NCBI GenBank assembly: GCA_028284605.1
Contig: JANQRL010000040.1
Location: 50,651-114,650, forward strand
Direction of reading: 5' to 3'
DNA from: Paracoccaceae bacterium
GTDB taxonomy: Bacteria; Pseudomonadota; Alphaproteobacteria; Rhodobacterales; Rhodobacteraceae
DNA: 64,000 nt
Below the pieces are notes generated by a model. It saw nothing but the letters and a program-made list of their open reading frames with translations. It searched no databases and was not told the origin of the DNA. Shown piece after piece: positions 52,502 through 61,422 of this stretch. The number at the start of each line of letters is the position of its first letter. The stretch's first letter is position 1. The position numbers were made by a program, and so were the translations under genes.

Positions 52502-54582
52502 AGGACCCGCGCATCACCGGCCGGCAGAAATACGTCATCGACGCCGCGGTCGAGGGGATGCTCCACGGCCGCATCCTGCGCTCGGTCTATCCGTCGGCCC
52601 GGATCACCTCCATCGACACCTCCATGGTGCCCGAGGATGTGGTGGTGCTGACGCCTCAGGATGTGGCCGGCCTCCACCATTACGGCTGCCAGATCGCCGA
52701 TCAGACCGTGCTGCCCCAGGATCAGGTCCGCTTCGTCGGCGACCCGGTGCTGGCCGTTGCCGCCGAGAGCGTCGCCGCCGCCGAAGAGGCGCTCCTGATG
52801 ATCGATGTGGAGTACGAGGAACTGCCCGGGGTCTTCGACGCGGTTTCGGCCACGGCGCCGGACGCGCCGCTGGTCCATGACCGTCACAAGATTTCCGAGA
52901 ACGACGCCGCCTATTTCGGCATCCGGCCCGTGGACGGCACCAATATCTGCCACCGCTTCCGGCTGATCCAGGGCGATATCGAGGCCGGGTTCGCCGGGGC
53001 CGATGTGATCGTGGAGGAGACCTTCACCACCGCCGGGGCCGCCCATGTCTCGATGGAGCCCCATGCGGCGCTGGCAAGCTGGGACGATGGCCGACTCAAG
53101 ATGGTCACCGGCAACCAGACCCCGTTCAACCTGCGCGGCGATCTGGCCACGATCTTCGGCATGAAGCCCGAGGATATCCAGGTGATCTGCCCGCCCATGG
53201 GCGGCTCCTTCGGGGCCAAGACATTCGTTCGGATCGAGGGGATCGCGGCGGCGCTGGCGCGCAAGGCCGACAGGCCCGTGCGGATCATCCTCGACCGCGC
53301 CGAAGAATTTCAGACCCTGAACCGACATCCGTCGACCATCCGCGTGAAGATCGGCGCCAGGAGCGATGGGGCTCTCCTGGCCAAGGAGGTGCATTGCCTC
53401 GCCGATACAGGGGCTTACGCGGATTGCGGCCCGGGCGTGGCGCAGAAGATGGGGTTTGCGTCGCCCGGGCCGTACCGGATCCCCCATGTCCGGGTGGAGA
53501 GCAATTCGGTCTACACGAACCTGCCGCCGAACGGTGCCTATCGCGGCTACGGCCAGATGCAGTCGATCTGGGCGTCGGAGCGGACCATGGACCTGCTGGC
53601 CGGTAAACTCGGCATCGATCCCCTTGAGCTGCGGCTGAAGAACCTGCTGCGCGAGGGTGACGCCTATTGCACCGGCGAGGTCATGCACGATGTCGCCTTC
53701 GAGGAGTGCCTGCGCGACGCGGCGGCGGCGATCGGCTACGAGCCCGGTCAGCCGGGCCTCGGCGTTTCGGTCCTGATGAAGGGGATGCAGACCCCGAGTT
53801 TCGCCTCGATCCGCGTCCGCGCAAAACCCGGCGGGCGCTACCATATCGACTGCGCGACGGTGGAGATGGGGCAGGGCTCGCGCAAGGCCCTGGCCACCAT
53901 GGCTGCCGACCTGCTGGGCTGCGCGGTCGGGGATATCGACATCCCGGCGCCGGACACCGATGTCTCGCCCCCCGACACCCGCACCACCTCGTCGCGCTCC
54001 ACCCATATGATGGGCCGCGCGCTGGAAGTGGCGGTGGCGAACCTCAAGGACAGCGACACCGGCGAGGGCTTCGGCGAAATCCGCGAAAACGGCGGTCTCG
54101 ACCCCGATACCGGGCAGGGCATCGCCTCGTCGCACTGGCATCAGGGGGCCGCCGGGGCAAGGGTCAGCGTGGACGAGGAAACCGGCGCGGTGACGGTCGA
54201 GCACGTTCACGCCGCCGTCTATGCCGGCCGGGTCGTCGTGCGCAAACAGGCGGAATTGCAGAACGAGGGCTCGATGATCATGGGCTACGGCACCGCGATG
54301 TTCGAGAGCCTCGACATCCTCGACGGCGCCATCGGCAACCCGAACCTGTCGGATTACAACGTCCCCTCCATCGCCGATCTGCCGAAACTCACCCACAGCC
54401 TGATCGAGCGTGAGGGCGGCGATGTCCACGGGCTCGGCGAGACCGCTTTGCCGCCGGTGCCGGCGGCCATCGGCAATGCGCTGCAAAGCCTCGGCCTGAC
54501 CCTGCGCGATCTGCCGATGACGCCGGAGCGGGTGCTGGCGGCGGTGGATGAAGCGACGGACCGGACGGAGGACGCCGCATGA
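52498..54582 (+). CDS. molybdenum hydroxylase large (molybdopterin-binding) subunit, XDH/CoxL superfamily
   Basis: 694 aa. Contains PPMGGSFGAKTFVRIEG, the cofactor loop GAYRGYGQMQSIWASER, SVLMKGMQTPSFASIRV and, near the C-terminus, HGLGETALPPVPAAIGNAL with the catalytic Glu. The form I CO dehydrogenase signature AYRCSFR is replaced by AYRGYGQ, so this is not a true CO dehydrogenase; it should hydroxylate an N-heterocycle or oxidise an aldehyde. About 100 residues shorter than CoxL. Encoded between the FAD and 2Fe-2S subunits with overlapping ends. Substrate unknown. Confidence 0.92.
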   Translation: MKDPRITGRQKYVIDAAVEGMLHGRILRSVYPSARITSIDTSMVPEDVVVLTPQDVAGLHHYGCQIADQTVLPQDQVRFVGDPVLAVAAESVAAAEEALLMIDVEYEELPGVFDAVSATAPDAPLVHDRHKISENDAAYFGIRPVDGTNICHRFRLIQGDIEAGFAGADVIVEETFTTAGAAHVSMEPHAALASWDDGRLKMVTGNQTPFNLRGDLATIFGMKPEDIQVICPPMGGSFGAKTFVRIEGIAAALARKADRPVRIILDRAEEFQTLNRHPSTIRVKIGARSDGALLAKEVHCLADTGAYADCGPGVAQKMGFASPGPYRIPHVRVESNSVYTNLPPNGAYRGYGQMQSIWASERTMDLLAGKLGIDPLELRLKNLLREGDAYCTGEVMHDVAFEECLRDAAAAIGYEPGQPGLGVSVLMKGMQTPSFASIRVRAKPGGRYHIDCATVEMGQGSRKALATMAADLLGCAVGDIDIPAPDTDVSPPDTRTTSSRSTHMMGRALEVAVANLKDSDTGEGFGEIRENGGLDPDTGQGIASSHWHQGAAGARVSVDEETGAVTVEHVHAAVYAGRVVVRKQAELQNEGSMIMGYGTAMFESLDILDGAIGNPNLSDYNVPSIADLPKLTHSLIEREGGDVHGLGETALPPVPAAIGNALQSLGLTLRDLPMTPERVLAAVDEATDRTEDAA

Positions 54583-55037
54583 AGATCGCCTTCGAGCTGA
54601 ACGGGACGCCGGTTGAGGTCGAGACTGACCCGGCCAACATGGCGCTGAGCGTGCTGCGCGGGGAATGCGGCATCACCAGCGTGCGGGGCACCTGCGGGAT
54701 CGGCCTTTGCGGCACCTGCACGATGATCGTGGATGGGAAGACCACGGCCTCCTGCCTGATGCCCGTGGGCGCGCTGGCGGGGCGCAGGGTGGAGACCGTG
54801 GATGTCCTGAACGAGGACGACCCGGTGATTGACGCCTTCATCGAGGCCAATGCCGTCCAATGCGGGTTCTGCATTCCGGCGATGGTGCTGACAGTCCGCA
54901 AGCTCCTGGAAGATAACCCGAAACCGACGGATGACGAGATCGACATGGCGCTGGCCGGCAACATCTGCCGCTGCGGCTGTTACGCCAAGATCCGCGATGC
55001 CGTCCACCTCGCCGCTGCCAAGGGGAACCCGGCATGA
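54579..55037 (+). CDS. molybdenum hydroxylase 2Fe-2S (small) subunit, CoxS-like
   Basis: 152 aa with both clusters: plant-ferredoxin type C39, C44, C47, C59 and the alpha-helical type C95, C98, C130, C132 (QCGFC ... CRCGC). All eight cysteines are in place. Passes electrons from the molybdenum centre to the FAD subunit. Overlaps the large-subunit gene and the following phosphatase gene by 4 bases each. Confidence 0.95.
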   Translation: MKIAFELNGTPVEVETDPANMALSVLRGECGITSVRGTCGIGLCGTCTMIVDGKTTASCLMPVGALAGRRVETVDVLNEDDPVIDAFIEANAVQCGFCIPAMVLTVRKLLEDNPKPTDDEIDMALAGNICRCGCYAKIRDAVHLAAAKGNPA

Positions 55038-55705
55038 GCCGTGCCTATCTTTCATTCCTGCGCCACGCCAAGGTGCCGTCCCATGAGGGCGACATGCCGC
55101 TCACGGACGACGCGCAGGCCCAGATCGACGCCGCCGTCCCGCTCCTGCGCGATCAGGCGCGACCGGGCGAACGCTTCGTCTTCCTCGCCACCCGCACCAA
55201 GCGGTCCCAGCACACGGCCGAGATGCTCCGCGAGGCTATCGATCCGGCCGCGCCGGAGGTCATCCCGGCCTGGGGCTTGCGCAATCCGGACCTCTACATG
55301 GCCGGGTCGCGGGTCGAGATGGTCTCGACGCCGGAGGCGTTTACCGCGCAGTTTCCCGAGGGCGGGATGAGCCCCGAGGACGTGCTGGCGCAGAGCTTCT
55401 TCCGCGGCTTCCTGACCGCCCCGGACCGGATCGAATACTGGCTGACCCACGACACCCCGCCGGGGGAGAATGCGGCGGCGGTGGCGAAACGGGTGATCCA
55501 GTTCGCCCGCAGCTTCACCGCCTGGCCGGGCGGCGGGGTGGTGGTGGCCTGCGTGACCCATTCGCCGGTGATGCGGGCGCTGTTGGTGCAGGGCCTCGGC
55601 ATCCCCGATCCCGGCGAGCCGGGCTGGGTTGAGGGGATCGACCTCGAAGTCGCCCCGGATGGCGCCATCAGCTACCGGTTCCGCGATCACAGCGGCATGC
55701 TCTAG
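55034..55705 (+). CDS. histidine phosphatase (phosphoglycerate mutase-like) family protein
   Basis: 223 aa. N-terminal catalytic motif reads LRHAK (Arg10, His11; Ala where many have Gly), the second Arg is in ATRTKRSQHTAEML, and the second His in VACVTHSPVMRALL. Family members remove phosphate from small metabolites or phosphohistidine. It is the last gene of the molybdenum hydroxylase operon and translationally coupled to it, suggesting that a phosphorylated pathway intermediate is hydrolysed. This is interesting given the split dikinase nearby. Substrate unknown. Confidence 0.85.
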   Translation: MSRAYLSFLRHAKVPSHEGDMPLTDDAQAQIDAAVPLLRDQARPGERFVFLATRTKRSQHTAEMLREAIDPAAPEVIPAWGLRNPDLYMAGSRVEMVSTPEAFTAQFPEGGMSPEDVLAQSFFRGFLTAPDRIEYWLTHDTPPGENAAAVAKRVIQFARSFTAWPGGGVVVACVTHSPVMRALLVQGLGIPDPGEPGWVEGIDLEVAPDGAISYRFRDHSGML

Positions 55706-56002
55706 GGGCGCCTGGAGCCTGATGAGATCAGATAGAACCTGACATCTGGCCCACGGCGCGCGTGCGGCCGGACCGACCTCGGGTGGGCCCCTGACACTGG
55801 CATGGACCGTCGGTTCCCTCGTCTGCATCGCCACGCGTACAACATCCGTTCCGAAGGCGGCCCTCCCGTGGGGGAGGTCGGGCCGGGCGCATGCGCGCCG
55901 TGTTGCGCGGGGTGGGTGGTGTTTGGCGCTGAACCGACCGGCGCCGAAGGTCTGCTCCCGACCGGGGGCGACGTGCCCGGTTCAGGTCGTTCTCATCATA
56001 CT
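55706..56002. other. convergent intergenic region
   Basis: 297 bases between two convergent operons. A small hairpin (CCTCCC 55862-55867 with GGGAGG 55872-55877, 4-base loop) lies inside a larger GGCC-rich dyad and might end transcripts. Nothing else recognised; no supported reading frame. Confidence 0.35.
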
Positions 56003-57100
56003 CTAGCCGTCGTAGGTCCAGACCTTCTCTGCCGTCCGCTCCACCGCGTCCCAGTCGAGTCGGAACCCGGCGCCGGGGCGTTGATCGATGGTCAGGATGC
56101 CGTCGGCGATCTCCGGGCCATCCTCGAGGAGGTCAAACATCGGGCAGGCGCCGGTGTCGTCGGGGATCAGCTCTACCGCCTCGATCTGGGTCAGCGATCC
56201 GGCGAGCTGGGCGTGGATCGGTAGGAAGACATGGGGCAGCACCGCGACTCCGGCGGTATCGGCGGCCTCGGCGGCGGCGAGGGCCGCGGAGACCCCGCCG
56301 CAGGTGGTGGCATCGAGCCGCAGGATCGAGACCTGGGTGATGGCGGCGGCGAGGCTTTGCGGATCGGGCAGGTCCTCGCCCACGGCCAGGGGCGTGACGA
56401 GGCTCTCCTGAAGCCGCGCGCAGAGCCCGGCCTTGTAGGGACCGAACGGGTCCTCGATGAAGCGCAGCCCGTAATGGTCGATCCGCCGGCAGGTGCGCTG
56501 GGCCTCGGCGATGCTGCGCCAGGCCCAGTGGGCATCGACCGAGAGCCGCTCCCCCGCGATCTTCCACGCCGCCTCGACAAGACGCAGATCGGCATCGAGG
56601 TCGTCGCCCCGGATCATGATCTTGATGCGGGAGAAGCCCTCATCGACCCGGCGCTGCACCTCCTCGCAGATATCCTCGACGGTCCGCAGATCGGGGTAGT
56701 AGCCGGCCACGACCATGACAGGGACCTCGGCCCGCGCACCGCCGAGGAGATGCGTCAGCGGCTGATCCACGGCCCGCGCCGCCGCATCCCAGAGCGCGAT
56801 GTCGTAGAGGCTCGCCGCCTTCACGAAGGTGGGCCGCCCGTTGACGAAGGCACTCAGCGCCCCCTCCACGATCCCGCGCCGGAGATGCACATCCTCGCCG
56901 AGGACCAAGGGCGCCAGCCGGTGCGCGGCCTCCAGCAGGGCGGTGCCGCGCGGATACCCCAAAGCGTCTCCAACGCCGCCATCTTCCGTCTCCAGCCGCA
57001 GCGCCACGAAATCCCGCGTCGCGATCTCCACCGGGCCGAGGCGGATCGGGCGGGGCAGGGGCAGCTTGCATTCGGCCGCGCGGAGGCGGGTGATCCTCAT
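56003..57100 (-). CDS. mandelate racemase/enolase superfamily enzyme, acid-sugar or hydroxyacid dehydratase/racemase type
   Basis: 365 aa. Capping domain, then a barrel with SRIKIM (R-x-K at the first catalytic motif), metal ligands in SVDAHWAW (Asp), IEDPFGP (Glu) and VGEDLPDP (Glu), and the general-base His in LPHVFLPIHAQ. The D-E-E plus His pattern belongs to the mandelate racemase subgroup, distinct from the Lys-type enzyme at 14631. Overlaps the dehydrogenase gene upstream by ATGA. Probably abstracts the alpha-proton of a hydroxy- or sugar-acid. Substrate unknown. Confidence 0.85.
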   Translation of the reverse strand: MRITRLRAAECKLPLPRPIRLGPVEIATRDFVALRLETEDGGVGDALGYPRGTALLEAAHRLAPLVLGEDVHLRRGIVEGALSAFVNGRPTFVKAASLYDIALWDAAARAVDQPLTHLLGGARAEVPVMVVAGYYPDLRTVEDICEEVQRRVDEGFSRIKIMIRGDDLDADLRLVEAAWKIAGERLSVDAHWAWRSIAEAQRTCRRIDHYGLRFIEDPFGPYKAGLCARLQESLVTPLAVGEDLPDPQSLAAAITQVSILRLDATTCGGVSAALAAAEAADTAGVAVLPHVFLPIHAQLAGSLTQIEAVELIPDDTGACPMFDLLEDGPEIADGILTIDQRPGAGFRLDWDAVERTAEKVWTYDG

Positions 57101-58053
57101 GTGTCGGAGGCAGCCTCGGCGTCGAGCCGCTCCTGCTCGCGCTTGTGCGCCATCAGCGCCACAAGCCGCCGGTCGCGCCAGGCCTGCCGCGCCTTGTGCT
57201 CCGTCATAGGCAGTTTCTCGCGCCGCGCCGCCTCGACCCGGTCGAGCAACTCGCCGGTCCAGGGGAACGGGCCGCCGCGCGGGTAGAGATCGTCATAGGA
57301 TTGCGCGTAGCGGCCGACGAAATCGCGGATGCCGCCGGGGGCGTTCAGATCGCCGGTCTCGAACGGGCCGATGAAGGACCAGCGCAGGCCGAGCCCGTCG
57401 CGCAGGCAGACATCCACCGCCTCGGGCGTCGCCAGCCCCTCGGAGACCAGCCGGAACGCCTCGTGATAGATCGCTCCTTGCAGGCGGATGGTGAGGAAGC
57501 CCGGGTCCTCCTTCTCCATCCGGATCGGCGCCTGGCCGCAATCGCGCATCAGATCGCAGGCCGCGTCCATGACCTCGGCGGAGGTCCAGGGCGAGGGCAC
57601 CACATCGACCGCCGGGATCAGGTAGGGCGGGTTCAGCGGATGCACGACGAGGCAGCGGTCGCGGTGCTCAAGCTGTTCGGTAAAGGCGGAGGGTACGATG
57701 CCGGAGGTGGAGCTGGCGAGGATCGCGCTGGCCGGGGCGTGGGCCTCCATCTCCGTATAGAGCGCGCGCTTGACGGCGGCGTCTTCGGCCACGTTCTCCT
57801 GCACGTAATCGGCGCCGTCGAGGGCCTCGGGGAGGTCGGTCGCCACGCTGATGGCTTGCGCGATCGCATCCGGTGCGCGGTCCTTCAGGAGGCCGTTCTC
57901 GGCAAGCTGCGGGAGCATGCCGAGGATCGTCTCCCGGGCGGCCAGGGCATTCTCATGGGTCCGATTCTGCAGCACCACCTGGTGCCCCGCCCGGGCGAAA
58001 GAGACCGCCCAGGCCCGCCCGATCATCCCGGTTCCGACAAGCGCAATCTTCAT
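57097..58053 (-). CDS. 3-hydroxyacyl-CoA dehydrogenase family oxidoreductase (gulonate/carnitine dehydrogenase-like)
   Basis: 318 aa. N-terminal Rossmann domain GTGMIGRAWAVSFARAGH (GxGxxG at 7-12), catalytic His in LVVHPLNPP near residue 137, then the C-terminal helical domain with GFLTIRLQGAIYHEAFRLV. The short single-domain form without CoA-binding extras resembles lambda-crystallin/L-gulonate 3-dehydrogenase and carnitine dehydrogenase. NAD+-linked oxidation of a 3-hydroxy acid is likely. First gene of a two-gene minus operon, divergent from the split dikinase operon, with which it shares the 250-base region carrying the third operator. Confidence 0.85.
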   Translation of the reverse strand: MKIALVGTGMIGRAWAVSFARAGHQVVLQNRTHENALAARETILGMLPQLAENGLLKDRAPDAIAQAISVATDLPEALDGADYVQENVAEDAAVKRALYTEMEAHAPASAILASSTSGIVPSAFTEQLEHRDRCLVVHPLNPPYLIPAVDVVPSPWTSAEVMDAACDLMRDCGQAPIRMEKEDPGFLTIRLQGAIYHEAFRLVSEGLATPEAVDVCLRDGLGLRWSFIGPFETGDLNAPGGIRDFVGRYAQSYDDLYPRGGPFPWTGELLDRVEAARREKLPMTEHKARQAWRDRRLVALMAHKREQERLDAEAASDT

Positions 58054-58206
58054 GACAGGTCCCCTCCCTGGGCCGTTCCGCGTTACATCCGTGCCGTGCT
58101 GCCTGCTGTCGAAGATCGAATTTTCACCATCCGAAACAGCGCCTTACCCGATCCAGACGCAGCATCCGCACCTCGGACTCCCTACGCGTCCAAACGTGAT
58201 CCGTCA

Positions 58207-58251
58207 ATAATCGATAATCGCTTGACGGTTAAACGGGAAGCTGCCTATGGT
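58207..58251 (+). promoter_or_regulatory. promoter with GntR-type element, copy 3 (ATAATCGATAATCG)
   Basis: Element at 58207-58220, one base before TTGACG (58222-58227); an 18-base spacer, then TATGGT (58246-58251). The arrangement matches the promoter at 50656 almost exactly. It drives the split dikinase operon (ATG 58304) and lies 154 bases upstream of the divergent dehydrogenase start, so it could control both. Confidence 0.68.
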
Positions 58252-58303
58252 CGGTTCAAGCCAGCGGACAAAGAGTCGCAGCGGCGCACAGGGAGGAAAG
58301 CCA

Positions 58304-60034
58304 ATGAGTTTGGATGCACCCAAGGTGCTCGGTCAGAATCTGGGTACAGACGAGTTTCCGGTCGCGTGGGATGAGGGCGAGAAGGAGCTCTTCTGGATCC
58401 TCGACGACCTGCATTGTCCGAACCCGCTTTCGCCGATGTTCTTCGATATTGGCGGCTGGTGGCTGACCTGCGATCACATGTTCCGCCGCTTCGGCACGCC
58501 GTTTGCGAGCGACTGGGTCGCCAAGAACGTCAACGGCTATCTCTACACCGCCGCGCTGCCGGCGGCGCCGGGCATTCATGTCGAGGCGATGGAGTATCAG
58601 AACCGCTACGTGCCCCGGGTGCCCCGCGACGGGGAGTATGCCGGCAAGATCGGGCCCTATCTTGGTGCCGTCCTGCCGCATTACGCGGAGAATTTCCTCG
58701 ACTGGTGGAACGACCGCATCCTGCCGGAGATGAAGCAGAACTTCGCCTATATCGACGGCTTCGACATGGATGGCAGCAGCCTCACCGCGGTGGCGGTCCT
58801 GCTCGAGGACATGATCGACATCCACGACCGGCACTGGAAGATCCACTGGATGCTCAACTTCGCCCAGTTCTCTGCCACCATGGCGCTGAACGGCACCATC
58901 GACGAGCTGAAGCCCGACGCGAACCCGGATCTCAAGGGCCGGCTGCAAAGCTCGGTGAGCGACCGCAACTGGGATTCGGTCGAGGCGCTCTGGAAGATGA
59001 AGGAGACGATCAAGGGTAACGCCACGCTGAAGGCCGCATTCGAGGGCGAAACCGCCTCAGAAGTGCTGGCGAACCTGAAGGGCTCCGCTGAGGGGCAGGC
59101 GCTGGTCTCCGGACAGCTTGAGCCGTACCTGGAGGAATTCGGCCACAAGGCGCTCTGGTCGCACGAGGTCATGTTCCCGCTCTGGCGCGAGAACCCGGGC
59201 CCGGCGATTGAGGCGGTGCGCAGCTACCTGCTCTCCGACTACGATTTCCCGGCAACGCTGGAAGGGGTCAAGACGGACCTCGATGCCGCCATCGCGGAGG
59301 TGATGGACGGGCTCGACGGCGAGGCGCGCGACAAGATGCAGGGCGTCCTCGACCAGTCGCTCCGGATGAACCCGCTGACCCCGGACCACCATTTCTACAT
59401 CGACCAGGGCACCAATGCGCGGCTGCGCACGGTCCTGCTCGGGGTTGGGCGCAAATTCGTGGAGGCCGACATCCTCGACGATGCGGAGGACGTCATGTTC
59501 CTGCGCTACAACGAGCTGCGCGCCCTGGTCGGCGATCCGGGGGCCTATGATGCCCGCGACATCGTCTCCGACCGCCGCGACGAGCATGAGGAAGCGACCT
59601 CGAAACGGCCCCCCGACTGGATCGGCACCGCTACCGAAGAGGCGCTGGCCTTTCCCTATGCCGGGCTCTGGGGCTTCCCCGACAAGTTCTACCGCGAGCC
59701 GCCCACGAAGGCGGGCGAGATCACCGGTCTGGCCGCATCGCCAGGCGTGATCGAGGCCAAGGCCCGCGTCGTCACCGATCTCGACCAGTTCGACAGTGTA
59801 GAGGAGGGCGAGGTGCTGGTCTGCCGGATGACCAACCCGGCCTGGGTGGTGCTCTTCACCCGGATCTCCGGCCTCGTCACCGATGCCGGCGGCACGACCT
59901 CGCACTCCGCCGTGGTCTCCCGCGAATTCGGCCTGCCGGCCGTGGTCGGCACCTCGGTCGCGACCAAGGACATCAAGACCGGCGACACCGTGCGGGTGAA
60001 CGGCACGACCGGGGTGGTGGAAATCCTCACCTGA
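58304..60034 (+). CDS. PEP-utilising-enzyme protein: phosphohistidine and catalytic domains of a split dikinase
   Basis: 576 aa. The C-terminal swivelling domain of PEP synthase/PPDK enzymes is clear: AGGTTSHSAVVSREFGLPAV with the phospho-acceptor His534. The central region is rich in helices (DEFPVAWDEGEKELFWILDD, then LDDAEDVMFLRYNELRAL), as in rifampin phosphotransferase and phenylphosphate synthase subunits. The ATP-grasp domain is missing; it is supplied by the gene at 61415. It would accept the beta-phosphate of ATP on His534 and transfer it to an unknown small alcohol, enol or phenol. GGGAGGAAAG precedes ATG 58304. First gene of the operon under the third operator. Confidence 0.85.
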   Translation: MSLDAPKVLGQNLGTDEFPVAWDEGEKELFWILDDLHCPNPLSPMFFDIGGWWLTCDHMFRRFGTPFASDWVAKNVNGYLYTAALPAAPGIHVEAMEYQNRYVPRVPRDGEYAGKIGPYLGAVLPHYAENFLDWWNDRILPEMKQNFAYIDGFDMDGSSLTAVAVLLEDMIDIHDRHWKIHWMLNFAQFSATMALNGTIDELKPDANPDLKGRLQSSVSDRNWDSVEALWKMKETIKGNATLKAAFEGETASEVLANLKGSAEGQALVSGQLEPYLEEFGHKALWSHEVMFPLWRENPGPAIEAVRSYLLSDYDFPATLEGVKTDLDAAIAEVMDGLDGEARDKMQGVLDQSLRMNPLTPDHHFYIDQGTNARLRTVLLGVGRKFVEADILDDAEDVMFLRYNELRALVGDPGAYDARDIVSDRRDEHEEATSKRPPDWIGTATEEALAFPYAGLWGFPDKFYREPPTKAGEITGLAASPGVIEAKARVVTDLDQFDSVEEGEVLVCRMTNPAWVVLFTRISGLVTDAGGTTSHSAVVSREFGLPAVVGTSVATKDIKTGDTVRVNGTTGVVEILT

Positions 60035-60055
60035 GGGCGCGGACGGCGCGGGGAC

Positions 60056-60718
60056 ATGCTCAAGCGCTCGATGCTGAGCGATCAGGTCCGGGAGACCCTC
60101 CTGGAGCGGATCATGGATGGCACGGTCAAGCAGGGGGACAGGCTGGTGGAATCGCAGATCGCCAAGGAACTGGGCGTCAGCCAGTCCCCGGTCCGCGCCG
60201 CCCTGCGCGAGCTGACCGCGATGCGGTTTGTCGAGCAGGTGCCCTTCAAGGGTGCCCGGGTGCGGACCGTGGCGGATGAGGAACTCGCCGCGACGTACCC
60301 CGTCCGTGCGGCGCTCGAACGGCTCGCCGGTCAGCTCGCCGCGCCGAAGCTCAAGGGCAATACCGCCGAGCTCGAGGACATCTACGTGCAGATGCAGGCC
60401 GCTGCCGAGGCCGGCAATGCCCAGCTCATGGCCCGCCTCGACGCCGACTTCCACCGCCATGTCATCGAGGCCGCGGGCAACCGCATCCTCGCCGAAACCT
60501 GGGACGCGCTGAATATCGAGGCGCGCACCTATATCACCGCCGTCAGGGTCATTCGCACCCGGGCCGGCCTGAAATCCGTCGCGGACATGCATCGCGACCT
60601 GATCGACGCGCTCGACGCCGGCGATGCCGCCCGGGCCGGGGACAGGATGTGCGCCCACGTGACGACCTTCGCGAACATTCTCAAGGAAAGGACAGAAGAG
60701 TGGGACAGCGTCTCGTAG
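60056..60718 (+). CDS. GntR family regulator, FCD subfamily, regulator 2
   Basis: 220 aa. Winged HTH with GVSQSPVRAALREL; FCD domain with DADFHRHVIEAAGN, ADMHRDLIDAL and CAHVTTFANIL. Paralogue of the regulator at 50858 (47 of 72 N-terminal positions the same, recognition helix SQSPVR shared). Placed inside the dikinase operon, 21 bases after its first gene and overlapping the cyclase gene. Two nearly identical DNA-binding domains in one regulon, with different ligand domains, suggest response to two intermediates. Confidence 0.92.
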   Translation: MLKRSMLSDQVRETLLERIMDGTVKQGDRLVESQIAKELGVSQSPVRAALRELTAMRFVEQVPFKGARVRTVADEELAATYPVRAALERLAGQLAAPKLKGNTAELEDIYVQMQAAAEAGNAQLMARLDADFHRHVIEAAGNRILAETWDALNIEARTYITAVRVIRTRAGLKSVADMHRDLIDALDAGDAARAGDRMCAHVTTFANILKERTEEWDSVS

Positions 60719-61422
60719 ACTTGTCGATGCCCGTCCATAAGGACATGATGGTGTTTCCGCGTCTCGCAGCTCCGAAAATGGAGATGAAGGAGACCTGGAA
60801 GGAATTCGCCGACGGGATCGGCGCCGGGGAATACGGCGAAGATCACCTGACCGCGCATTACACCGTCACCCTCAGCGACCATGCCGGCACCCATATGGAT
60901 GCGCTCAAGCATATGGGGGATGAGAACACGCCCGGGCCCGAGGGCATTCCCCTCGAATACTGCTACGGCGACGGTGTCGTGCTCGACTTCCGCCATCTGG
61001 AGTTCGGCTCGGCGATCACCGTCGACGACATGAAGGAGGCGCTCGACAAGATCGGCTATACGCTGAAGGCCCGCGACATCGTGCTGATCCGCACCGGCGC
61101 TTCGGAATACAATGACGAGGAGCGCTATCTGACCGATCACGTGGGCATGACGGCAGAGGCGACGCAATGGCTGATCGACCACGATTGCCGCGTCACCGGC
61201 ACCGACGCGCCGACCTATGATCCGCCGATCTGGGCGATGTTCGAGACCAAGAATTTCTGGCTCGCCCACAAGGTCATGATGAAGGACCGCTACTGGCATA
61301 TCGAGAACCTGACCAATCTTGGCGACCTGCCGCCCCATGGCTTCAAGCTCTCGGTCTTCCCGATCAAATGGGTCGGTACCACCGGGGCGCCGGTCCGCGC
61401 GGTGGGGATCATCGATGAGTAA
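60700..61422 (+). CDS. cyclase-family metal-dependent hydrolase (kynurenine-formamidase-like)
   Basis: 240 aa. Metal-binding motif HxGTHxDxxxH is intact: H61, H65, D67, H71 in DHAGTHMDALKH; later GTDAPTYDPP and a C-terminal Arg/Glu region. The family (PF04199) includes kynurenine formamidase, isatin hydrolase and amide/lactone hydrolases. GTG 60700 is supported by AAGGA 7 bases upstream, inside the end of the regulator gene. Sits between the two halves of the dikinase, so it should act on the same pathway, probably opening a ring amide, lactam or lactone. Confidence 0.88.
   Translation: MGQRLVDLSMPVHKDMMVFPRLAAPKMEMKETWKEFADGIGAGEYGEDHLTAHYTVTLSDHAGTHMDALKHMGDENTPGPEGIPLEYCYGDGVVLDFRHLEFGSAITVDDMKEALDKIGYTLKARDIVLIRTGASEYNDEERYLTDHVGMTAEATQWLIDHDCRVTGTDAPTYDPPIWAMFETKNFWLAHKVMMKDRYWHIENLTNLGDLPPHGFKLSVFPIKWVGTTGAPVRAVGIIDE

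Noticed and set aside
52498..54582. Aerobic carbon monoxide dehydrogenase large subunit
   Set aside because: The diagnostic AYRCSFR loop is AYRGYGQ here and the chain is shorter, so a general molybdenum hydroxylase fits better despite the CoxG, CoxM and CoxS-like neighbours.
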